Below are positions 1-5,915 of a stretch of DNA of 6,324 nucleotides, piece by piece. The stretch covers positions 1 to 6,324 of the forward strand of contig JAPOYQ010000448.1 in the NCBI GenBank assembly GCA_026706505.1. The letters are read 5' to 3'. The position numbers and the translations under genes were made by a program. This DNA is from Gemmatimonadota bacterium. GTDB lineage: Bacteria > Latescibacterota > UBA2968 > UBA8231. The notes beneath the pieces were generated by a model. That model was not told where the DNA came from, did no database searches, and worked only from the letters and a program-made list of their open reading frames with translations. How positions within the stretch are numbered: position 1 is the first letter of the stretch; every line of letters begins with the position of its first letter.

Positions 1-2
1 GC

Positions 3-1598
3 GCGGTGCCGGCGCGCTTTGGAGTCATGAGTCTCGGCCGCGGGGTCCCCATCCGCACGCAGCCGCTCGGTGGCACAATTCGAACGCGCTTGCACACGGC
101 CTCCGGTTCATACGGCACCCGCCGGTTGGGCGCTTCGCTTAGCGGCCCCTATAAAGGCTGGGAGTACTTGGGATTGGTCAACTACCAAGCCAGCCGCAAC
201 GACTTCCGCTTTTGGGACGACAATGGCACTGAGTACAACGCCCAAGACGACGGCTGGGCGCGACGGCTCAACAGCGATTTTCGCGGTTTGCGCGGTTTGG
301 CCAAAATCGGGCGCAGTTTAGGTGCCAGCCGCTTGCAGATTCACAACACCTTTGATCTGAGCTACAAAGGTATCCCCGGCATTGGCAACAACCAGTCCCT
401 GCACACTCGCTACGACACGTGGCGTTATATTGCCGAAGCTGCGCTTTTCGGTCCGCTGGGGCACGGCCGCGCTGGGTACCGACTCAAAGCTCACCACTCT
501 CGCGAAAAAGACGAGTACCAGGATCGGCACGGCGAAGTGGGCTTAGGCCGCCAGCACGACCGCAATATCACCCAGAGCTTGGGCCTGCGCGGCGAAGTGA
601 ATACTCTGTTGCCCGGCCAGTCTCTGCTGACCGCTTTTGTCGCGGCTCGACATGAGAGTTTTGCGCCCGAGGATTTGTTGCATGACCAAAGTCGGCTCTT
701 GCGCAGTCGCCGCCGGGCGTTGGCCGTCGGCACCGAAGTGGAGGTGCCGGTGGGGCAGCGCTTGACTATCAATGCCGGCACGCAGGCAGAAGGACTCGAC
801 GACCGCTTTTTCGATCGGAAGAACTTCGCGCCCAGCTCGGTGTTGCCGAGTCGGGAAAACCGCGAAATCCTGTGGGGCTACCGCATAGGCGCGGCCTTGG
901 ACCTAGGTGCAGGCTTGGCCCTCAAGGCCCACAATGGCCGCTATCAGCGCGCGCCCAATTTCTTTGAACTCTTCGGCGACCGGGGTGCGGTAATTGGCAA
1001 TACCAACCTCGTCAGTGAACAAGGGCACAACTGGGATTTGGGTTTGGTATTCCGCGGTCCCACCGATGGAGTGGGTCTGGCCTTGGCCGAGGTCGTGTAC
1101 TACCGCAATCGCGTCGAAGACCTCATTCGCTTTATACAAAACTCACAGCGGGTGTCGCGGCCCCACAATATGGGTCGGGCCTTACTGCGCGGCGTGGAAA
1201 CGCGGGTCCAGGCGCGGTTGTTGCCAAGGCTGGCGCTCCACGGCAATTACGCGTACCAGCGCACCGAAAACCGCACTCCGTTCTCTTTTGAACGGGGCAA
1301 CGACCTGCCCAATGCGCCGCGCCATCGGCTCAATGCGCGCGTATCCCTCGACTTAGGGCACGCGGAGCTATACGGCGAATTCAGTCGTGAAAGTCGGCAT
1401 TTTCTCGACCGGGCCAATCTGCGGACCGTACCTGTCAGCGCCCTGTACAATCTCGGCGGCACTGTGCCGCTAGTCGAAGGCATCGCCTTGTCCTGGGAAC
1501 TGCGCAACCTAACCGACAATCAAGTAGCCGATCTGTGGGGCTACCCGCTGCCGGGCCGCTCGTATGGGCTGTCCGTGCATTATGCTGCGCATCAGTAG
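3..1598 (+). CDS. TonB-dependent outer-membrane receptor, C-terminal part (BtuB-like, probable corrinoid transporter); 5' truncated
   Basis: This is an outer-membrane beta-barrel receptor that would import a scarce ligand using TonB energy. The reading frame is open to the left edge, so the GTG at 6 is not the true start; the signal peptide, TonB box and most of the plug domain lie outside. The first visible residues (PARFG..SLG..VPIRT) resemble the end of a TonB plug, where families usually read like GGVINIRT. A GSYGT motif at nt 105-119 marks the first barrel strands. The rest alternates aromatic/hydrophobic strands with polar loops, and the end has the usual receptor signature: NLTDN, then GYPLPGRSYGLSVHY just before the stop. 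About 530 residues are visible; families typically run 600-700. Receptor class is clear. Corrinoid specificity is inferred from the downstream propeller, adenosyltransferase and BtuFCD-type genes; a siderophore or heme receptor cannot be excluded from this protein alone. Confidence 0.88.
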   Translation, partial: AVPARFGVMSLGRGVPIRTQPLGGTIRTRLHTASGSYGTRRLGASLSGPYKGWEYLGLVNYQASRNDFRFWDDNGTEYNAQDDGWARRLNSDFRGLRGLAKIGRSLGASRLQIHNTFDLSYKGIPGIGNNQSLHTRYDTWRYIAEAALFGPLGHGRAGYRLKAHHSREKDEYQDRHGEVGLGRQHDRNITQSLGLRGEVNTLLPGQSLLTAFVAARHESFAPEDLLHDQSRLLRSRRRALAVGTEVEVPVGQRLTINAGTQAEGLDDRFFDRKNFAPSSVLPSRENREILWGYRIGAALDLGAGLALKAHNGRYQRAPNFFELFGDRGAVIGNTNLVSEQGHNWDLGLVFRGPTDGVGLALAEVVYYRNRVEDLIRFIQNSQRVSRPHNMGRALLRGVETRVQARLLPRLALHGNYAYQRTENRTPFSFERGNDLPNAPRHRLNARVSLDLGHAELYGEFSRESRHFLDRANLRTVPVSALYNLGGTVPLVEGIALSWELRNLTDNQVADLWGYPLPGRSYGLSVHYAAHQ

Positions 1599-1612
1599 GG
1601 GCCGTTGCCTAC

Positions 1613-1634
1613 CACTAACCACTAACTAACTAAG
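1613..1634 (+). repeat. Short CACTAAC/TAAC tandem repeat with stops in all three frames
   Basis: The gap before the propeller gene contains CACTAAC twice in tandem (1613-1619 and 1620-1626), followed by TAAC and TAAG. The TAA triplets start at 1616, 1623, 1627 and 1631, so all three forward frames are closed immediately upstream of the ribosome binding site. It is AT-richer than its surroundings. It may simply be spacer sequence or may prevent ribosomes that run past the receptor stop from entering the next gene out of frame. That function is inference. Confidence 0.5.
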
Positions 1635-1638
1635 GAGG
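1632..1638 (+). promoter_or_regulatory. Strong ribosome binding site of the propeller gene
   Basis: AAGGAGG lies 6 nt upstream of the GTG at 1645 and is a near-perfect Shine-Dalgarno match. It fixes the GTG as the start, which also gives a well-formed signal peptide. It is the clearest ribosome binding site in the window, consistent with independent and probably high-level translation of this secreted protein. Confidence 0.85.
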
Positions 1639-1644
1639 ATTTAC

Positions 1645-3051
1645 GTGTATCGCATTTCCATTTTAGCCGTCTCTCTCTTGCTGCTGGCGAACTCGTCGTC
1701 GGCGCAGAGCGATCTCTTCGTCATCACCACGGATTTTTCTACTGGCAGCACGGCTTTTTTGGCCGCAAATGCGGCCGAGGCCGAGGTGAATCTATTGGGC
1801 ATCCACTCCGACGCAGTAGGGCACTACCACGACGGCCGCGTCTATATCGTCAACCGCTTGGGACAGGACAATATCCTAGTTCTGGATGCGATGGATTTGC
1901 GCACTCCGCTGACTCAGTTTTCAGTGGGCAATGGTGCCAATCCGCACGACATTGAGATCGTCGCACCCGACAAGGCGTATGTGACGCGCTACGACGCGGC
2001 ATCCCTGCTGATCGTCAATCCCCAAGACGGTGCGGAATTGGGCGAGATTGATCTGAGCGCGTTCGCCGACGCGGATGGCCTGCCCGAAGTATCGCAAATC
2101 GTCCGCGTGGGCGACCGGCTCTACTTGAGCTGTCAGCGCCTCGACCGCAACGGCGGGTGGGGACCGGTTGACGTCAGCTATCTGATCGTCGTCGATCTGG
2201 CGACGGACACCTTGGTTGATGTGGACCCGAACGCCGAGGGGGTGCAAGGCATCGCGCTGAGCGCTGCCAATCCCAACAGCATGGCTGTCGTCGGAGAGCG
2301 GATCGCCGTGGGGGTAGTGGTCAATTTTGGCGACCGGTCCGGCGGAGTGGAAATCGTCGATACGGCTACTAACCGCAGCCTTGGATTGGCTGTCAGCGAG
2401 GAAGACTTGGGCGGCGACATTACGTCCATGGTGCTCGTCGATCAAAATCGGGGCTATGCCGTAGTCGCGGACGAAAACTTCGCCAACAGCGTCCGGCCCT
2501 TTGAGTTGTCTAGCGGCACTGTGGACGCGCCCATAGAAAATATCAGCGGTGGTTTTATCCCCAGCTTGGCTGTCGATGGCGATCGATTGATCGTCGCTGA
2601 CCGTGGGTCCTTCTCCGATCCGACTAGCGCTGGGCTCAAATTATACGACGCGACTACCGGAGCGTTCCTGAGCGGCCCCATCGATACCGGTCTGCCGCCG
2701 CAAGACATCGTGGTTCTGAGTGATGTGACTATTTCTACGGCTGTGGAGGAGACCGCCGATGGCTTACCGCAGGAGTTCACCTTGGAGGCGGCCTATCCCA
2801 ATCCCTTCAACGCCTCAGTGCAGATTCCCTTTGCGGTCTGGCAAGCCAACACTCCGGTCGAATTGACCGTCCACGACGTTTTAGGCCGCACCGTCCGCAC
2901 CCTGACCTCCGGTACGGTGGCAGCCGGGCGACATGTGCTCCACTGGGACGGTCGCAATGCCGCTGGTGAGCCAGTGGGTAACGGCGCGTATCTGGTGCAG
3001 TTGCGCGCTGGTAGGCAACGGGCTGTGGGCAAGGTGATGTTGATAAAATGA
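1645..3051 (+). CDS. Secreted BtuG-like (DUF5074/YncE-type) beta-propeller with T9SS/FlgD-type C-terminal domain
   Basis: Probable cell-surface corrinoid-binding protein that works with the upstream receptor. Residues 1-20 form a Sec signal peptide (hydrophobic ISILAVSLLLLA, cleavage after SSSA). There is no lipobox cysteine; the only cysteine is C163. Residues about 23-360 repeat the propeller pattern of short strands such as GRVYIVN, NPHDIEI, KAYVTRYD, SLLIVNP, GDRLYLS, IVVDLAT and DRLIVAD. Residues about 375-468 form a separate domain: YPNPFN (384-389), a DVLGRTVRTL strand, HWDGRNAAGEPVGNGAYLV, and a terminal KVMLIK. This matches FlgD-Ig/T9SS type A sorting domains. Bacteroides BtuG proteins, which bind B12 very tightly beside BtuB, are propellers of this class but are lipoproteins. 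The B12 role is inferred from fold and neighbours; a general YncE-like propeller with another ligand is the alternative. GTG start chosen from the strong ribosome binding site. Confidence 0.8.
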   Translation: MYRISILAVSLLLLANSSSAQSDLFVITTDFSTGSTAFLAANAAEAEVNLLGIHSDAVGHYHDGRVYIVNRLGQDNILVLDAMDLRTPLTQFSVGNGANPHDIEIVAPDKAYVTRYDAASLLIVNPQDGAELGEIDLSAFADADGLPEVSQIVRVGDRLYLSCQRLDRNGGWGPVDVSYLIVVDLATDTLVDVDPNAEGVQGIALSAANPNSMAVVGERIAVGVVVNFGDRSGGVEIVDTATNRSLGLAVSEEDLGGDITSMVLVDQNRGYAVVADENFANSVRPFELSSGTVDAPIENISGGFIPSLAVDGDRLIVADRGSFSDPTSAGLKLYDATTGAFLSGPIDTGLPPQDIVVLSDVTISTAVEETADGLPQEFTLEAAYPNPFNASVQIPFAVWQANTPVELTVHDVLGRTVRTLTSGTVAAGRHVLHWDGRNAAGEPVGNGAYLVQLRAGRQRAVGKVMLIK

Positions 3052-3063
3052 AAGGCAACAAGC

Positions 3064-3630
3064 ATGGTTACTCTATCTAAGCTCTACACGAAGACGGGCG
3101 ACGGTGGGATGACGCGACTGGGCGATATGTCGCAAGTGCCCAAGACAAGTGCCCGCATCGCCGCTTATGGGTGTGTGGATGAACTGAACTCGGTGATCGG
3201 GTTGGCTAGGGCCAGTGGTGCTGAGTACGACGATGTGCTCGCCCGAGTGCAAAACGATCTCTTCGACTTGGGGGCCGATTTGTGCGTCCCGCAGGCGGAT
3301 GGCGAAGACGAGCGCCTGCGCGTGCAGCCGCAGCAGATCCTTTTCCTAGAGCAGCAAATTGACGACCTCACGCGCGACTTGGCTCCCTTGCGGAGCTTTA
3401 TCTTGCCTGGAGGACGGCTTCCCGCGGCTTGGCTCCACCTTGCGCGGACGGTGTGTCGGCGCGCCGAGCGTGCCACTTGGCAGCTTGCGGAGCAAGAGCC
3501 GGTCGGCCAGCCGGTTTTGCAGTATCTCAACCGGCTCTCCGACTTACTGTTCGCTATGGCGCGGGCTGCCAACGACGGTGGGGAGGCAGATGTGTTATGG
3601 AAGCCGGGGGAGGGCGCGGCTGATGCGTGA
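3064..3630 (+). CDS. PduO-type ATP:cob(I)alamin adenosyltransferase
   Basis: Cytoplasmic enzyme that transfers the 5'-deoxyadenosyl group of ATP to cob(I)alamin or related corrinoids, giving the coenzyme form. The 188-residue length is normal for the PduO/MMAB family. Visible motifs in order: the N-terminal ATP-binding loop YTKTGDGG (8-15), the AAYGCVDELNS helix (33-43), FDLGADL (67-73), FILPGG (112-117), the arginine-rich ATP-binding helix ARTVCRRAER (127-136), and YLNRLSDLLFAMAR (154-167). F112 aligns with the active-site phenylalanine that in the Lactobacillus reuteri enzyme displaces the lower ligand of cobalamin. All key motifs look intact. The ATG sits 12 nt after the propeller stop, with a weak AAAGG at 3051-3055. 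Its position inside an uptake operon points to salvage of imported corrinoid. The CobA and EutT adenosyltransferase families are structurally unrelated and do not fit. This is the firmest evidence for B12 in the window. Confidence 0.96.
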   Translation: MVTLSKLYTKTGDGGMTRLGDMSQVPKTSARIAAYGCVDELNSVIGLARASGAEYDDVLARVQNDLFDLGADLCVPQADGEDERLRVQPQQILFLEQQIDDLTRDLAPLRSFILPGGRLPAAWLHLARTVCRRAERATWQLAEQEPVGQPVLQYLNRLSDLLFAMARAANDGGEADVLWKPGEGAADA

Positions 3631-3670
3631 GTGGATCTTGGTAGGGTTGATTTTCTGCGGAGGCGTTTGA
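3623..3670 (+). CDS. Candidate 15-residue micro-ORF bridging the adenosyltransferase and binding-protein genes
   Basis: ATG at 3623 opens a 15-codon frame, MREWILVGLIFCGGV, that overlaps the end of the adenosyltransferase gene by 8 nt. Its TGA (3668-3670) shares its last base with the ATG of the binding-protein gene (TGATG). A GGGGGAGGG stretch at 3606-3614 lies 8 nt upstream and could act as a ribosome binding site. The peptide is mostly hydrophobic but too short for a normal signal peptide, and its cysteine lacks a proper lipobox (phenylalanine at -1). It may be chance or may couple translation between the two genes. No function can be assigned. Confidence 0.25.
   Translation: MREWILVGLIFCGGV
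3659..3663 (+). promoter_or_regulatory. Ribosome binding site deciding the binding-protein start
   Basis: GGAGG lies 6 nt upstream of the ATG at 3670. It supports that ATG over the in-frame GTG at 3631, which directly follows the adenosyltransferase stop and would add 13 residues (MDLGRVDFLRRRL) before the signal peptide. Confidence 0.75.
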
Positions 3671-4827
3671 TGCGCAAGGTGTGTTTTTGGGCGTGGCTGG
3701 CCCTCGGCGTGTCGGCGGCGAATGGGGATGATTGTGTCGATACCTACGATCCGGCGAAAGACTATTTTCCCGACAAGGCCGAGCTGCAATACGCCGAGAG
3801 CTTTGCGATTGCGTATTTCAACAATTACAAAGTGGTCACCGTGCATACCTCGTGGCCCGGTGCCGAAGAAGCTGTTCAGTACTTATTAGTCCAGTGCGGC
3901 ACTCCCGCACCCGAAGGGTACGACGGCGTGCAGCGCATCACCGTGCCCATTCGTCGTCTCGCGGCTCTATCGACCACCCAATTGCCACACCTTGAATTGC
4001 TCGACGCCCTCGAAAATATAGTCGCAGTCAGCGACATCGAGATGGTGAATTCGCCCGGCGTCAACCAGCGCTTTGCGGCTGGCAAAGTTGCCCAAATCGG
4101 CCACGGTGCCGGCGTCAATCTCGAATTAGTGCTGGAATTGGAGACCGACGTGGTGATGACCGTGGCCTCGGCTCAATCCCAGTACAATGCTCACCCGGTT
4201 CTGCAACAAGCTGGCGTGGCCGTAGCCATCAATGCCGAGTACACCGAGCCGTCGCTGTTGGGCCGCACGGAATGGCTCAAATTCACCGCGGCGTTTTTCA
4301 ACGCGGAGGCTCTGGCGGAAAAACGCTTTGCGGACATCGTGGCCCAGTACCAGCAATACGCGGCTTTGGTGCGAGATGTGCCGACAGACCAGCGTCCCAC
4401 GGTGTTCGGCGGCTCTCTCTGGCGTGACACTTGGCACGTCGCCGGCGGCAAGAGCTATGCAGCGCAATTGGTCGCCGCAGCCGGTGGCGCGTACCTGTGG
4501 GCCGATGACGATTCTGGAGGGAGCTTGCCCTTGGACTTTGAGGCCGTGTACGAAAAGGCCCATGCGGCCGACGTTTGGCTGACCATGCGCAACGAATGGC
4601 ATTCGCTGGTCGAGGTGCAGGCCGCGGACGAGCGCTATACCGCATTCGCTGCGTTCGATAGCGGCCGAGTGTACAATGCCAACGCCCGGCTCAACGCGCA
4701 CGGCGGCAACGACTACTGGGAAGCTGGCCTTGTCGAACCCCATATCGTGCTGGCCGATTTCATAAAAATACTGCATCCCGATCTCCTGCCGGACCACGCG
4801 CTCAAGTTCTATAAAAAACTAGACTGA
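3670..4827 (+). CDS. Periplasmic substrate-binding protein of a corrinoid/iron-complex ABC transporter (BtuF role)
   Basis: Captures the ligand in the periplasm and delivers it to the permease encoded next. From the ATG at 3670 it has 385 residues. Residues 1-19 are a signal peptide (MRKVCFWAWLALGVSAANG) with a likely signal peptidase I site near A16-G19 and no lipobox. The body fits the helical-backbone TroA/BtuF-type fold (Peripla_BP_2): an N-terminal segment with FNNYKVVTV and YLLVQCG (71-77), VPIRRLAALSTTQLPHLELL (about 92-111), a central GRTEWLKFTAAFF (198-210), then YLWADDDSGGSLPLDFE (275-291), NDYWE (347-351) and a terminal HPDLLPDH (369-376). It is about 100 residues longer than E. 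coli BtuF. As I recall, similar long proteins occur in cyanobacteria and other phyla, often annotated only as iron-complex binding proteins. C22 and C76 are the only mature-region cysteines and could pair. Ligand assigned by context only. Confidence 0.87.
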   Translation: MRKVCFWAWLALGVSAANGDDCVDTYDPAKDYFPDKAELQYAESFAIAYFNNYKVVTVHTSWPGAEEAVQYLLVQCGTPAPEGYDGVQRITVPIRRLAALSTTQLPHLELLDALENIVAVSDIEMVNSPGVNQRFAAGKVAQIGHGAGVNLELVLELETDVVMTVASAQSQYNAHPVLQQAGVAVAINAEYTEPSLLGRTEWLKFTAAFFNAEALAEKRFADIVAQYQQYAALVRDVPTDQRPTVFGGSLWRDTWHVAGGKSYAAQLVAAAGGAYLWADDDSGGSLPLDFEAVYEKAHAADVWLTMRNEWHSLVEVQAADERYTAFAAFDSGRVYNANARLNAHGGNDYWEAGLVEPHIVLADFIKILHPDLLPDHALKFYKKLD

Positions 4828-4833
4828 GACGCC

Positions 4834-5910
4834 GTGGAGACTGCTCCCACCATCACTCCTTGGCCTCGGCTGGGTCCGCGCTGGGGACTCTTCTTCGGGA
4901 TGGCCGCGGCCTTGCTCGGTTTTTTTGCGCTTAGTTTGGGCGTGGGGTCGGTGTCCATTCCCCTCGATGCGGTGGTCGCCATCCTGTGGGGTGAAACCGA
5001 CCAAAAGCCGAGTTGGAGCCATATCATCTACGCGATCCGACTGCCGCGTGCGCTCACTGCGGTGTTAGCCGGTGCGGCCCTGAGCGCCAGCGGTTTGCAA
5101 ATGCAGACCCTGTTCCGCAATCCCCTCGCCGACCCCTTCATCCTCGGCATCAGCGCTGGAGCTAGTCTGGGCGTGGCGTTGGTAGTTTTGGGCACGGGCG
5201 TCACTGGGGCCGGGTTGTTGGTTGGTCTGGGGCTTTTGGGACAGGTTGGTGTGGTGGCCGCGGCTGTGGCTGGGGCGGCGCTGGTGTTGGGCTTGGTGCT
5301 TTTCGTGGGGCGGCGCGTGCAGCACACCATGACCTTGCTCATCCTCGGCCTCATGTTCGGCTATCTGACTAGTGCCGTGGTCAGCGTGTTGCTCTACTTC
5401 AGCATTCCCGAGCAGGTGCAGACCTACGTCCTGTGGACTTTTGGCAGCTTTGGCGCGGTCGCTTGGGGGCAACTCACTTTTTTAGTGCCGGTGGTGCTGG
5501 CTGGTTTAGGGATTGCCGGTCTGCTAGTTAAGCCGCTCAATGCCCTGCTGCTCGGCGAAACGTATGCGCGCAGCATGGGCTTGGGCGCGCGGCGGGCGCG
5601 GCTGTGGATCATTGCGAGTGCCGCGCTGTTGGCTGGCGCAGTCACGGCCTATTGCGGCCCCATTGGATTTTTAGGCGTGGCTGTGCCGCATTTGTGCCGC
5701 GCTCTTTTCAACACTTCGGATCACCGCGTACTGCTGCCGGCCAGCGTGCTATTGGGCGGCATTTTGGCCCTAACTGCGGACTTAGTGGCTCGTTTGCCCG
5801 GTAGCGAGGCGACCCTGCCGCTCAACGCGGTCACTGCCTTGATCGGCGCGCCCGTGGTCACTTGGATCATCTTGCGCCGCCGCACGCTGCGGCAGGCTTT
5901 TGCTGCCTGA
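4834..5910 (+). CDS. FecCD/BtuC-family ABC transporter permease
   Basis: Inner-membrane permease that would form a homodimeric channel for the corrinoid delivered by the upstream binding protein. The 358-residue length and roughly ten hydrophobic segments fit the BtuC/FecCD family. Diagnostic stretches: RLPRALTAVLAGAALSASG (69-87), QTLFRNPLADPFILGISAGA (91-110), ETYARSMGLGARRAR (242-256, the cytoplasmic coupling region), GPIGFLGVAVPHLCRALF (275-292), DHRVLLPASVLLGGILALTAD (296-316), and LPLNAVTALIGAPVVTWIIL (328-347). LPLNAVTALIGAPVV is closer to Bacteroidota-type members, as I remember them, than to E. coli BtuC. The GTG start is 6 nt after the previous stop with no visible Shine-Dalgarno sequence, so translation is probably coupled. 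The ATG at 4900 (codon 23) is an alternative but would cut into the first membrane segment. Family certain; substrate inferred from neighbours. Confidence 0.93.
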   Translation: METAPTITPWPRLGPRWGLFFGMAAALLGFFALSLGVGSVSIPLDAVVAILWGETDQKPSWSHIIYAIRLPRALTAVLAGAALSASGLQMQTLFRNPLADPFILGISAGASLGVALVVLGTGVTGAGLLVGLGLLGQVGVVAAAVAGAALVLGLVLFVGRRVQHTMTLLILGLMFGYLTSAVVSVLLYFSIPEQVQTYVLWTFGSFGAVAWGQLTFLVPVVLAGLGIAGLLVKPLNALLLGETYARSMGLGARRARLWIIASAALLAGAVTAYCGPIGFLGVAVPHLCRALFNTSDHRVLLPASVLLGGILALTADLVARLPGSEATLPLNAVTALIGAPVVTWIILRRRTLRQAFAA

Positions 5911-5915
5911 ACGCC

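Noticed and set aside
1599..1644. Possible cobalamin riboswitch, promoter or terminator in the receptor-propeller gap
   Set aside because: At 46 nt it is far too short for a cobalamin riboswitch, and I see no convincing hairpin with T-tract or -35/-10 pair.
1921..2445. 174-codon open frame on the minus strand
   Set aside because: It is antisense to the propeller gene, whose plus-strand protein has a clear fold pattern and start signals; the antisense product shows no domain or start signal.
3013..3059. AGGCAAC repeated at 3013-3019 and 3053-3059
   Set aside because: Only 7 bases, one copy inside coding sequence, with no inverted symmetry or further copies noticed.
3631..3669. Upstream GTG start for the binding protein, adding 13 residues
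   Set aside because: It would place a charged MDLGRVDFLRRRL segment before the signal peptide and ignores the GGAGG spaced 6 nt from the ATG at 3670.
4126..4797. 223-codon open frame on the minus strand
   Set aside because: It lies entirely within the well-supported binding-protein gene on the opposite strand, has no recognisable domain, and is expected in GC-rich DNA.
4920..4926. Run of seven T in the permease gene, possible slippage or terminator tract
   Set aside because: The frame is intact on both sides (LLGFFAL in a membrane segment) and there is no preceding hairpin.
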